Assembly: GCA_964497185.1 (NCBI GenBank)
Contig: CAZCBX010000011.1
Location: 24,260 to 88,259, forward strand
Source of the DNA: CAZCBX01 sp964497185
Lineage (GTDB): Bacteria > Bdellovibrionota_G > JALEGL01 > JAGRMV01
DNA: 64,000 bases
Direction: 5' to 3'
Made by a program: the position numbers and the translations under genes. The notes under the pieces were generated by a model. That model saw only the letters and a list, made by a program, of their open reading frames with translations, ran no database searches and had not been told where the DNA came from. This document shows, one piece after another, positions 16,905 to 25,039 of the stretch. The stretch's first letter is position 1, and every line of letters begins with the position of its first letter.

Positions 16905-17390
16905 CTAATCCCGAAAGTTTTGAAAATCAACCGGGACGCCCAAGTCTTCATTTTTTAACAGCGCAATGACTTCTTGCAGGTCATCAATTTTTTTGCCCGT
17001 GACTCGCACCGTTTCTCCCTGAATGCTCGGCTGAACCTTCACTTTGCTATCTTTGATAATTTTAACGATTTTCTTGGCCTGCTCTTTGTCAATGCCCTCT
17101 TGCAAACTGCATTCTTGCTTGGCTCTTCCACCGCCGGCTGGCTCGATGTTTCCTTTTTTGAGGGACAAAAGAGAAATGCCTCGTTTGGCCATTTTGGCCA
17201 ATAGCACCTCCAACACCGCTTGAACTTTGGCCTCATCGGGCGCATTGATCTTAATGGTTTTCTGCTCGCGCTCCACCTTCGACTGCGTGCCTTTAAAATC
17301 GTACCGCTGGTTAATTTCTTTTGACGCTTGCGAAACAGCATTGTCAACTTCACTGACATTAAGTTCATTAACGATATCAAATGATGGCAT
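16905..17390 (-). CDS. yajQ: YajQ family cyclic-di-GMP/nucleotide-binding protein
   Basis: A 161-residue protein that matches YajQ end to end: MPSFDIVNELNVSEVDNAV at the start, INQRYDFKGT, KIDDLQEVIALLK and the closing PVDFQNFRD. The family has two RRM-like ferredoxin folds. Members bind c-di-GMP and can act as transcription co-factors, or bind GTP/tRNA, depending on species. A good AGGAG lies 7 bases before the ATG. The long intergenic element upstream (17391-17946) would be its leader or promoter region. It runs convergently with the MshEN/secreted-protein pair. Confidence 0.95.
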   Translation of the reverse strand: MPSFDIVNELNVSEVDNAVSQASKEINQRYDFKGTQSKVEREQKTIKINAPDEAKVQAVLEVLLAKMAKRGISLLSLKKGNIEPAGGGRAKQECSLQEGIDKEQAKKIVKIIKDSKVKVQPSIQGETVRVTGKKIDDLQEVIALLKNEDLGVPVDFQNFRD

Positions 17391-17589
17391 GTAGATCTCC
17401 TGTTACGTTGAATTGTACTATGTTCACCATACCCAGATTCCCATCAGCGTCAACCTGTTCTCATTGGCTGGTTTTATTGTTTTAAACGAGCTTAGGTTTC
17501 AGCTTTTTAGGCTTCTGCTCGCTAGTCCTCGCTGCGCTGCGGAGACGCTCTGGTAAGTATGTTTAAACAAGGGACACCGGATCTTTTTC

Positions 17590-17676
17590 ATTCTGGCGGC
17601 GTTCTCGCTTGCTTTTGGAATGCTCATGTACAAACGTACACTGCGCTTCCAAAAGAAGCTGCGGCCTTGCCAGAAT
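17590..17676. repeat. Long nested hairpin
   Basis: An 87-bp structure with three stacked stems: ATTCTGGC with GCCAGAAT at the ends, GCTTGCTTTTGGAA with TTCCAAAAGAAGC inside (one bulge), and TGTAC-AAAC-GTACA at the tip. It lies between the end of fumC and the start of yajQ. A run of A follows, but no T-run on the minus strand immediately after it, so it is not a plain intrinsic terminator for fumC. Confidence 0.7.
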
Positions 17677-17855
17677 AAAAAATCTCTCGGTTCAAATATC
17701 CCTATATTTCGTCGCATGCACAAAACATAATACTATAAATAGCTGCCGCACAAATCGAAGTTTTTTTAAAGTTAGATAAAATAGATAGACAAACGCCAAA
17801 GGCGTTTGTTTTTATACTTTCCCCCAACCACAACACAGATGAAACGTCAGCCCGT

Positions 17856-17911
17856 GGGGGTTTGCCTTTGCGTCTCCGCAGCGCAGCGAGGACTAGCAAA
17901 GGCAGACCCCC
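17856..17911. repeat. Hairpin enclosing the 27-bp inverted repeat arm
   Basis: A 16-bp stem (GGGGGTTTGCCTTTGC with GCAAAGGCAGACCCCC, one mismatch) closes a loop made almost entirely of the arm CGTCTCCGCAGCGCAGCGAG..., whose exact reverse complement lies at 17521-17547. The two structures exclude each other, because the arm can pair either with its distant partner or sit in the loop. Confidence 0.65.
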
Positions 17912-17946
17912 AGGGGCCTTACCGAACTCATCGATACAAAAAAAAC

Positions 17947-19338
17947 TTAACTGGGGTCCGGTTCCGTCATGCGTCTGGGATCAAGCGCGCGCTCAAGCTC
18001 ATCGGGGGGCAAAATTTCTTTTTCCTGGCACAATTGCCGCACGTTGGTTTTGGTTTTAAAGCTTTCTTTGGCAATTTGGGCTGCTTTGTCGTAGCCGATG
18101 ATGGGGGCCAAGCTGGTCACCATGGACATGCTTTTTTCGATGAGTTCTTCGCAGCGCTCGCGATCCACTTCAATGCCTTGAATGCAACGCTGATCAAAAT
18201 TGTGCATGCCATGGGCCAACAACTCGATCGATTCCAATACGTTTTGCATCATCACGGGCATCATGACATTGAGCTCAAAATTGCCAGACTGCCCACCAAT
18301 CGAAACGGTTGTGTCATTACCCATCACTTGGGCGCAGATCATGGTCACCGACTCAGCGATGACAGGATTGACTTTGCCGGGCATGATGCTGGAGCCTGGT
18401 TGCGTTTCAGGTAAAATCAGCTCACCAATGCCACAACGCGGGCCCGAGCCCAGAAAACGAATGTCGTTGGCAATTTTCATCAATGTCACCGCCAGTTCTT
18501 TTAAGCTTGAGCTGGCATGAACCACGGCATCTTTGCAGGCTTGGCTGGCAAAATGATTTTCGGTTTCCACCACGGGTAGATTCATGCGTCGGCCGATTTC
18601 GGCGATGACCTCCCCTGCCATGATCTCGGGTCGATTGATACCGGTGCCCACAGCAGTGCCACCAAGCGGTAACTGATGCAGCGATTCGCACGCATAGCCT
18701 ATGCGAACGATGCTCTGCTGAATTTGATACGCATAGCCTGAAAAAACCTGCCCCATGCGAATGGGGGTAGCGTCTTGAAGGTGCGTGCGACCAATTTTAA
18801 CCACGTCATCAAAGGCCTCGGCTTTGGCTTCCAACGTTTTTTGAAGCGTAGATGCCGCTGGCAAAAGCTTTTCAACCAAGTCGTTCAAAATGGCCAAATG
18901 CATGGCGGTGGGAAATACATCATTCGACGATTGGCCATAATTGACATGATCGTTGGGGTGAACGTGCTTGGACCCAATTGCATGGCCCATCAGCTCGCTG
19001 GCTCGGTTGGCGATCACCTCATTGGTGTTCATGTTGCTGGATGTGCCCGAACCGGTTTGATATACATCCACCACAAACTGTGCATCCAATTTCCCTTCGG
19101 CCACTTCCTCTGCAGCCTGTACGATGTGTTTGGCAATTTCTGCATCCACCCAGCCGTGTTTGCCAGTAATCACAGCAGCGGCACGTTTGATTTCACCCAG
19201 GGCACGAATCATCGATCGAGGCATGCGGCGATCACTGATGGGAAAGTTTAAAACAGCCCGCTGGGTTTGTGCACCATAATAAGCGTTGGATGGTACTTCC
19301 ATGCTGCCCATGGAATCATTTTCAATGCGTACACTCAT
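17947..19338 (-). CDS. fumC: Fumarate hydratase, class II
   Basis: A 463-residue enzyme of the aspartase/fumarase superfamily that interconverts fumarate and L-malate in the TCA cycle. The superfamily signature GSSIMPGKVNP is present, with Gly rather than the Ala seen in aspartases. GSGTSSNMNTNEVIANRA, HPNDHVNYGQSSND, GRTHLQDATPIRMGQ and the C-terminal DPRRMTEPD are also typical of FumC. The start at 19338 is chosen because AAGGAGA lies 7 bases upstream. A TTG five codons earlier overlaps that ribosome site and is rejected. No iron-sulfur ligands are needed in this class. Confidence 0.97.
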   Translation of the reverse strand: MSVRIENDSMGSMEVPSNAYYGAQTQRAVLNFPISDRRMPRSMIRALGEIKRAAAVITGKHGWVDAEIAKHIVQAAEEVAEGKLDAQFVVDVYQTGSGTSSNMNTNEVIANRASELMGHAIGSKHVHPNDHVNYGQSSNDVFPTAMHLAILNDLVEKLLPAASTLQKTLEAKAEAFDDVVKIGRTHLQDATPIRMGQVFSGYAYQIQQSIVRIGYACESLHQLPLGGTAVGTGINRPEIMAGEVIAEIGRRMNLPVVETENHFASQACKDAVVHASSSLKELAVTLMKIANDIRFLGSGPRCGIGELILPETQPGSSIMPGKVNPVIAESVTMICAQVMGNDTTVSIGGQSGNFELNVMMPVMMQNVLESIELLAHGMHNFDQRCIQGIEVDRERCEELIEKSMSMVTSLAPIIGYDKAAQIAKESFKTKTNVRQLCQEKEILPPDELERALDPRRMTEPDPS

Positions 19339-19491
19339 GATTGTCTCCTTCAAAACGGCAATAAGTCTCGTGTTATGGAGCTGTTTCTATCAAGAATGGC
19401 CAAAAGATCAACGACATACGGGCCAAAAACCTTGTTAAATCAGGCCAATCTTTCCCTTGATTTACGCAAGGCATTATCTTATGTTAAGAAT

Positions 19492-20046
19492 ATGAAAAGA
19501 TTCTCTTGTTTATATGCACTGTTTTTTGTTCTCTCCCCTCTTCCTGTTATGGCCAATGATTTCATCATCGGCCAGTTGGAAAAAACTTCCTCCGGCGTAT
19601 ATGAAGATTGCATTAAAGATGTGTGTCATGAATTGCCTCATGTCACTTATGAACTCAAAAGCAGCGTGGGTGCAGAGCCATCCCTGACCATCGACTTTAA
19701 AAAAGCCATCATCACCACGGGCAGTCCTCGATTGGGCACAGCCACTAAAAAAATCGGATACAAAGCCATTGTTCATTTTGAGGAAAAAAGTCATGAATTT
19801 GCCTACCAGATCTTGGATGAAAAAAAGCAATTTTGGCTCAAAGCGCCCATCGGAGATATTGTCCCCTTTCAATACCGTACCACGCATGAAGACCGTAGAG
19901 TCGGCAATGATGGGCCCAAAGAAATGCATCAGATCGGCATACTGGACGTGGGTAAACATCGCGGGGAAGATATCTTCAGCTTTAAGATTGTTGGCAAGCT
20001 TATCGACCCAGCAACGACCAACGATGGCCCCCGGGCTTGGGACTAA
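19492..20046 (+). CDS. Hypothetical secreted protein
   Basis: A 184-residue protein with a signal peptide (MKRFSCLYALFFVLSPLPVMA, cleavage likely after VMA). The mature protein begins NDFIIGQLEKTSSGVYEDCIKD and holds two close Cys (DCIKDVC). The rest is beta-rich with no family that I recognise. The open frame extends further upstream over the start of fumC on the other strand, but the signal peptide fixes the start at 19492. A TTGATT...TATGTT pair with a 17-base spacer just upstream could be its promoter. Confidence 0.7.
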   Translation: MKRFSCLYALFFVLSPLPVMANDFIIGQLEKTSSGVYEDCIKDVCHELPHVTYELKSSVGAEPSLTIDFKKAIITTGSPRLGTATKKIGYKAIVHFEEKSHEFAYQILDEKKQFWLKAPIGDIVPFQYRTTHEDRRVGNDGPKEMHQIGILDVGKHRGEDIFSFKIVGKLIDPATTNDGPRAWD

Positions 20047-20097
20047 TTTAAACGTATTTATTCTAACCCATTGATTGTACAATTCACTTCATAGAAT

Positions 20098-20454
20098 ATG
20101 ACGGCCGACTCTACCCATTCTTATAAACTGCAACGCGATGCCAATATCGCCAGCTTTTTAGACACACAATTTGTGATACCGGGCACTTCAGTGCGTTTTG
20201 GTATGGATGCCATTATCGGTCTGATCCCTGGCATTGGGGATGCTTGTGCGGCGCTTATCTCTTTTTATTTTCTTTACCGCGGGTGGGAAGAAAACCTGCC
20301 CAAACGTTATCTGGCCCTGATGATTCTTAACATCTTGATTGAATTGACCATTGGTGCAATTCCCATTTTGGGCGATGCGTTTGATGTGATGTTTAAAGCC
20401 AACTTACGCAATTATGAAATTTTAAAGCAGCACATGCTTTTACAGAAAGACTAA
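20098..20454 (+). CDS. DUF4112 domain membrane protein
   Basis: A 118-residue protein that matches DUF4112 throughout: LDTQFVIPGTSVRFGMDAIIGLIPGIGD, then a hydrophobic helix, NILIELTIGAIPILGDAFD and MFKANLRNYEIL. It has two to three membrane helices. The function of the family is unknown. It sits 4 bp upstream of the SpmAB-like gene and is probably co-transcribed with it. Confidence 0.88.
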   Translation: MTADSTHSYKLQRDANIASFLDTQFVIPGTSVRFGMDAIIGLIPGIGDACAALISFYFLYRGWEENLPKRYLALMILNILIELTIGAIPILGDAFDVMFKANLRNYEILKQHMLLQKD

Positions 20455-20458
20455 AACC

Positions 20459-21709
20459 ATGAAACAACGGATCCGCGATCCACTGCATTGGATATGGGTT
20501 TTTTTAATCATGGGCTCACTCCTATTTGGGTTGATATCTTTTTGGACCCAGCCCAAACCTTTATTGGAAGACATTTTACAATCCACCTTTGAGCTGTCCA
20601 AAGTGGCGTTTGAAATTTCGATTGGTCTGACGGGCATTCTCTGCTTATGGATGGGCATCATGAACATTGGTCAGCAGGCAGGCGTATTGCGCGGATTTAC
20701 GCGCATGCTGCAACCGTTGTTTTCGAAAATTTTTCCCGATATCCCCAAAAATCATCCTGCTCTGGGTTCCATTACGCTTAATCTTGCCGCCAATATGCTG
20801 GGCCTCGACAACGCAGCCACGCCGGCTGGTTTAAAAGCCATGAAAGAAATGCAAACCCTCAATGACAGTCCGGCCACGGCCACAAATGCACAAATATTAT
20901 TTTTGGTGATCAACACTTCCTCGGTCACGTTGATTCCGGTCACCATTTTTGCCTACCGCGCGCAACAAGGTGCGGCCAGCCCCACCGATGTATTTATTCC
21001 ACTTCTTTTATCCACATTTGCCTCAACCCTGGTGGGGTTTATGGGTGTGGCATGGATGCAAAAAATAAAGGTTTGGGATCGTGTGATCGCGCTATATCTG
21101 GGCGGCTTATGCAGCCTAATCGCATTGATTGTTTGGTTTTTTATGGGTAAATCGCCCGAGGTGATTGCGGCCCAATCCGCTACTTTGAGCAGTTTTATTT
21201 TGCTGAGCGTGATTGCGCTTTTTATGATGGTCGGTCTTAAAAATCGAATCAATGTGTACGATGCATTCATTGAAGGCGCCAAGGGTGGCTTTCAAGTGGC
21301 CATTACCATTATTCCTTATTTGGTGGCCATGCTCGTGGCCATTGGCATGTTTCGAGCCAGTGGTGCTTTGGATTTTATACTCGATGGCGTTCGATGGTCG
21401 CTTGAGATGGCTCAGCTGCCCACCGACTTTGTGGATGCACTTCCCACCGCATTTATGAAACCTTTGAGCGGCAGCGGTGCGCGTGGCATGATGTTTGAAA
21501 CCATGAAACAATTTGGCGCAGATTCATTTGTGGGCCGAATGGCCTGTGTGTTTCAAGGCTCAACCGAAACCACGTTTTATGTGTTGGCTGTTTATTTTGG
21601 CGCAGTGGGCATTAAAAAATCTCGCTACGCGGCCCCCTGCGCACTTCTTGCCGATGCTGCCGGCATTGTAACGGCCATTTTTGTAACGTATTGGTTTTTT
21701 GGTGGGTAA
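20459..21709 (+). CDS. SpmA-SpmB fusion, nucleoside-recognition (Gate) domain membrane protein
   Basis: A 416-residue polytopic membrane protein that fuses the two proteins called spore maturation A and B in Bacillus. The SpmA half carries LNLAANMLGLDNAATPAGLKAMKEMQ, and the SpmB half carries GAKGGFQVAITIIPYLVAMLVAIGMFRASG, PLSGSGARGMM and VGRMACVFQGSTETTFYVLAVYFGAVG. Both halves have the nucleoside-recognition/Gate fold. Fused forms are common in Gram-negative bacteria that do not make spores, so a sporulation role is not implied. Transport function is plausible but unproven. It is followed by element C and a convergent gene. Confidence 0.88.
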   Translation: MKQRIRDPLHWIWVFLIMGSLLFGLISFWTQPKPLLEDILQSTFELSKVAFEISIGLTGILCLWMGIMNIGQQAGVLRGFTRMLQPLFSKIFPDIPKNHPALGSITLNLAANMLGLDNAATPAGLKAMKEMQTLNDSPATATNAQILFLVINTSSVTLIPVTIFAYRAQQGAASPTDVFIPLLLSTFASTLVGFMGVAWMQKIKVWDRVIALYLGGLCSLIALIVWFFMGKSPEVIAAQSATLSSFILLSVIALFMMVGLKNRINVYDAFIEGAKGGFQVAITIIPYLVAMLVAIGMFRASGALDFILDGVRWSLEMAQLPTDFVDALPTAFMKPLSGSGARGMMFETMKQFGADSFVGRMACVFQGSTETTFYVLAVYFGAVGIKKSRYAAPCALLADAAGIVTAIFVTYWFFGG

Positions 21710-21767
21710 TGGCTTGGCACGCGTTGCCGCTTTTTGATCTGTGCTTGAACTACATTTTTTTGTATGT

Positions 21768-21810
21768 GAAATTTCTTTTTAAGGGCCGCGTGCGCGGGGC
21801 TTCTTGACAC
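21768..21810. repeat. Left terminal inverted repeat of element C
   Basis: A 43-bp arm starting GAAATTTCTTTTT and ending GGGGCTTCTTGACAC. It matches the reverse complement of 22120-22162 at about four of every five positions. It marks one edge of element C. Confidence 0.65.
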
Positions 21811-22119
21811 AAAATCCGATCAGTGGGACTTTGAGCTTGCCCAAAGCTCCCCTGTAATACAGTCATGTTGGTGATATAATGAGAAAGCAGACAAACGCCT
21901 TTGGCGTTTGTCTATCTTCCACTTCATACCCAAACACGACTTAGGTGCAGAGGCGCAGTTGTCGCCCCGGGGACAACCTGGAGTGTGTCTGAGCAGCGGG
22001 ATGCTTGCTTTAGAAGTACGGTCATCATAAAACTAAAAGTACCCATCGACAGGAGGGCGTGTGCGTGAGTTCGCGGAAGGTTTCCCCGGGGTGTGCAACT
22101 CGCCTACAGATCTAACTTC

Positions 22120-22162
22120 GTGCCAAGAAGCCCCACGCTAGTGGCTGTAAAAAAGAAATTTC
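22120..22162. repeat. Right terminal inverted repeat of element C
   Basis: The partner arm begins GTGCCAAGAAGCCCC and ends AAAGAAATTTC. Together with the left arm it encloses about 310 bp. Confidence 0.65.
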
Positions 22163-22292
22163 GAATAAACGAAAATGTTATTTAAAAAAAGACAAAAAAC
22201 TTATGAACCCGTATGAGCCAATCCTAAAAAAACCAAATACGTTGAGGAATTTTGGTAAAAAGCTAAGGACAGGCACCTGTAGCCTTTCCCCT

Positions 22293-23189
22293 TTATGCTT
22301 GTGCAACAAGAAGGTGTTTTTGGTACGCTTTGGAGGGTAAATCGTGATCCAATATGGTTTCCAAATACCGGGAAGCTTTCACAAGTTTTTCAAGATCTAC
22401 ACCGTGCTGGGCATCCATATCATTCAAAAATACAACCAAATCTTCCGTGGCAAGGTTGCCACTGGCACCAGGGGCATAAGGGCAGCCGCCGACACCGCCG
22501 GCTGATGTATCAAATGTATGCACCCCACAATTGATGGAAGTGTGGACGTGATCCAAGGCTTTGTTGTATGTGTCGTGAAAGTGACCTGCGCTTTGTTTGA
22601 TCCAGTGTTTTTGGGTAAATTTGTTCCATAATGTTTCGACTTGTTCGGTGGAAGCTTTACCGATGGTGTCGCCAATGGAAACTTCGTAGCAGCCCATGTC
22701 CAACAATCGGTGCATGACCGGAATCACCTGATGGACAGAAATATCGCCTTCAAAGGGGCAAACAAAAGCCGTTGATATGTATCCTCGTACGCGGATGTTA
22801 TTGGCCTGTGCCAATTTCATCACAGGCACGAAACGTGTAAAACTTTCTTCAATGCTGGCCTGAATGTTTTTTTGGTTAAACGTCTCAGATGCTGCGGTAA
22901 ATATCGCCACTTCTTTGCAACCCGCTTCGATGGCTTTGTGCATACCGACTTCATTGGGTACCAACACGCTGGTTTGGGTATGGGGGTTGAGACTTAACTG
23001 AGCGAGAACTTCTTGTGTGCGGGCCATGGCTGGGATGCTTTTGGGGTGTACAAATGCACCCACTTCGATGTAGCTCAATCCGGCCTCTTGAAGGAGTTGA
23101 ATAAAAGTAACGATTTGTGAGGGCGTCAAAATCTTTGACTCATTCTGCAGGCCATCCCGAGGGGCCATTTCTTTGATTTGAATGGTCAT
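22293..23189 (-). CDS. mvaB: Hydroxymethylglutaryl-CoA lyase
   Basis: A 298-residue TIM-barrel lyase that splits 3-hydroxy-3-methylglutaryl-CoA into acetyl-CoA and acetoacetate, the last step of leucine breakdown. APRDGLQNE at the start carries the metal-binding Asp and catalytic Arg. SIGDTIGKAS, GHFHDTYN (metal His pair) and the signature GGVGGCPYAPGASGN with the active-site Cys236 all match. Its start overlaps the carboxylase alpha gene by 4 bp. It is the last gene of the leucine operon. Confidence 0.96.
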   Translation of the reverse strand: MTIQIKEMAPRDGLQNESKILTPSQIVTFIQLLQEAGLSYIEVGAFVHPKSIPAMARTQEVLAQLSLNPHTQTSVLVPNEVGMHKAIEAGCKEVAIFTAASETFNQKNIQASIEESFTRFVPVMKLAQANNIRVRGYISTAFVCPFEGDISVHQVIPVMHRLLDMGCYEVSIGDTIGKASTEQVETLWNKFTQKHWIKQSAGHFHDTYNKALDHVHTSINCGVHTFDTSAGGVGGCPYAPGASGNLATEDLVVFLNDMDAQHGVDLEKLVKASRYLETILDHDLPSKAYQKHLLVAQA

Positions 23190-25039
23190 AAAGACTGAAT
23201 GTCCACCAGCACTGTGTCGCCTTGAACCACTTGGCCCTGGCGGCAGCTCACTTCAGACACCTTGCCGTCTTTGGGCGCCCGAAGTTGGTACTGCATTTTC
23301 ATGGCTTCCATTTCCACCAGGATCTGATCTTTTTTAACGGCATCCCCATTATGAACATGCACTTGGGTGATGGTGCCTGTCATGGGAGAAATCACTGCAT
23401 GTTCTGCTTGTCCTTGCATGCTTTCATGATTTTTTTGCTCCAATAAAAAAACCTGCGCGCCCGAAAATAGCCAATCTTGCTGATGGCGATGAAACACGTC
23501 TAAAGGAGCCTCGGATGGGTTGAGCGCATGGGAGGGCAAAGACTTGTGTTGAAACTGCCATAATTTGGCGTGGTCCGACGGAATATAACGGGCTTTCTGC
23601 CATGCTGAAATCGAATCACTGCCATAGCGCTGAGCAAAATTTTGTTCCCATTGGGGTAAGATATTCTGCAAGGTTTGAGTGCGATAAGCGCAATAATCGG
23701 AAAGTGTATGGGCGGCCCATTGTGTGTGATGTTTGCCCTGACGAAAATCGTAATGTTGCAAAGCCCAATCCAAATAACTTTGATTGGTTTGTACGCCCGC
23801 CAAGCGCATTTGCGCCAGTGCTTCTCTCATTCGATCCATGGCTTGTGGTCGATCCTCGCCTTTGACTGTGATTTTAATCAGCATGGGATCAAAAAATGAA
23901 GTGACCGCCGTGCCTTCTTCAATCCCCATGTCCAAACGCAACCAGTCTTGGGCCTTGGGCATGGTGAGGTGTTGCACCATACCGGTCGAGGGCATAAAAT
24001 CTTGGTCAGGGTTTTCAGCGTACACGCGAACTTCAAGCGCATGACCGGAGGGCTGTGCATGGATGGATACTTTTTCATTTTGCGCAATTTGTATCTGCGC
24101 CTGCACCAAATCAATATCCAGCAGCTGTTCGGTCACGGGGTGTTCCACTTGAAGGCGCGTGTTGACTTCCATAAAATAGACTTGATCTTGATGATCCACA
24201 ATGAATTCCACTGTGCCTGCATTGGTGTAATTTACGTGGTGAAATAGATCGGTGGCGTACCGTGCAAGCTGACGCCGCAATACATCGGTCACAAAAATGG
24301 ATGGGGCTTCTTCAATGATTTTTTGATGCCTTCTTTGCAATGTGCAATCCCGTTCCCACAAAAAGGAAGTTTGTCCATGCTGATCTCGGAGCATTTGCAC
24401 TTCAATGTGTCGGGGCTTTTCTAAAAAAGGCTCGGCCATCAGTCGCGCATCACCAAACGCATTTTTGGCGATGGATCGCGCCTGCGTGAGCGCTTCAGAT
24501 AATTGCTCAACATCTCGGACCACCGTCATGCCTTTGCCGCCACCGCCCATCATGGGTTTAAGCAAAATAGGCAAGGTCATTTTTTTTAAGGCTTGTTCAA
24601 AATCTGGATCATTGTCTTGGTTTTCAGCCAAGCTTTCCAAGACAGGCACCTGACAAGCCCTGGCGATGTCTTTGGCTTTTTGTTTATCGCCCAAGGTGTC
24701 AATGACTTCGCTGCTAGGACCAATCCATATCAATCCCTCCTCTTCGCAACGCTGGGCAAACACGGCGTTTTCGGACAAAAATCCGTAGCCGGGATGCACC
24801 GCCTGTGCGCCCATAGCTTTGGCGTGCTCAAGCAAATCATCCATGTCTAAAAATGATTGAAGCGTAAAGCCACTCAGCCGTCGCACCTCATCACAGTGTT
24901 GTACATAGGGTGCTTGCTTTTCTTGTTCAATGTACACGCCCACCGCACGCATGCCCATTTTATGAACTGTTTGGATGATCCGAAGCGCGATCTCTCCTCG
25001 GTTGGCAATAAATACGGTTTGGATGGGTTGATCGGTCAT
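23186..25039 (-). CDS. mccA: Methylcrotonyl-CoA carboxylase, biotin-containing alpha subunit
   Basis: A 617-residue subunit with an N-terminal biotin carboxylase (FIANRGEIALRIIQT, HPGYGFLSENA, GGGGKGMTVVRD, ERDCTLQRRHQKIIEEAPS, EVNTRLQVEHPVTE), a linker of about 100 residues, and a C-terminal biotinyl domain with EAMKMQ (biotin on Lys581). It carboxylates biotin with ATP and bicarbonate for the partner beta subunit. The substrate is assigned from the operon, since alpha subunits of acyl-CoA carboxylases look alike. It overlaps both neighbours by 4 bp. Confidence 0.93.
   Translation of the reverse strand: MTDQPIQTVFIANRGEIALRIIQTVHKMGMRAVGVYIEQEKQAPYVQHCDEVRRLSGFTLQSFLDMDDLLEHAKAMGAQAVHPGYGFLSENAVFAQRCEEEGLIWIGPSSEVIDTLGDKQKAKDIARACQVPVLESLAENQDNDPDFEQALKKMTLPILLKPMMGGGGKGMTVVRDVEQLSEALTQARSIAKNAFGDARLMAEPFLEKPRHIEVQMLRDQHGQTSFLWERDCTLQRRHQKIIEEAPSIFVTDVLRRQLARYATDLFHHVNYTNAGTVEFIVDHQDQVYFMEVNTRLQVEHPVTEQLLDIDLVQAQIQIAQNEKVSIHAQPSGHALEVRVYAENPDQDFMPSTGMVQHLTMPKAQDWLRLDMGIEEGTAVTSFFDPMLIKITVKGEDRPQAMDRMREALAQMRLAGVQTNQSYLDWALQHYDFRQGKHHTQWAAHTLSDYCAYRTQTLQNILPQWEQNFAQRYGSDSISAWQKARYIPSDHAKLWQFQHKSLPSHALNPSEAPLDVFHRHQQDWLFSGAQVFLLEQKNHESMQGQAEHAVISPMTGTITQVHVHNGDAVKKDQILVEMEAMKMQYQLRAPKDGKVSEVSCRQGQVVQGDTVLVDIQSL

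Larger units (their letters stand above)
17391..17946. repeat. Palindromic intergenic element, divergent copy D
   Basis: This 556-bp gap between yajQ and fumC has no credible gene. It contains the palindrome ACAAACGCC-AAA-GGCGTTTGT at 17789-17809, which is shared with the elements at 21.8, 36.8 and 47.1 kb. After it comes an ACCACAACAC segment also seen after the palindrome in the 47.1-kb copy. The flanks differ from the other copies: a 27-bp perfect inverted repeat pairs 17521-17547 with 17871-17897, and two strong hairpins (17590-17676 and 17856-17911) lie within. No transposase or terminal direct repeats are visible. Confidence 0.7.
21710..22292. repeat. Palindromic intergenic element, copy C
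   Basis: A 583-bp gap between two convergent genes without a credible gene. Its core (about 21817-22114) is related to the elements at 36.8 and 47.1 kb: the palindrome AGACAAACGCC-TTT-GGCGTTTGTCT at 21889-21913, then a hairpin with arms like CGCCCCGGGGACAACC and GGTTTCCCCGGGGTG. The long stem-loop of the other copies is collapsed here to GGGACTTTGAGCTTGCCCAAAGCTCCC at 21824-21850, with the loop of about 100 bp lost. The core is flanked by 43-bp imperfect inverted repeats at 21768-21810 and 22120-22162. Confidence 0.75.

Noticed and set aside
19267..19491. Longer N-terminus for the secreted protein at 19492, overlapping the start of fumC
   Set aside because: The signal peptide begins exactly at 19492, and the extra part is the antisense of fumC coding sequence.
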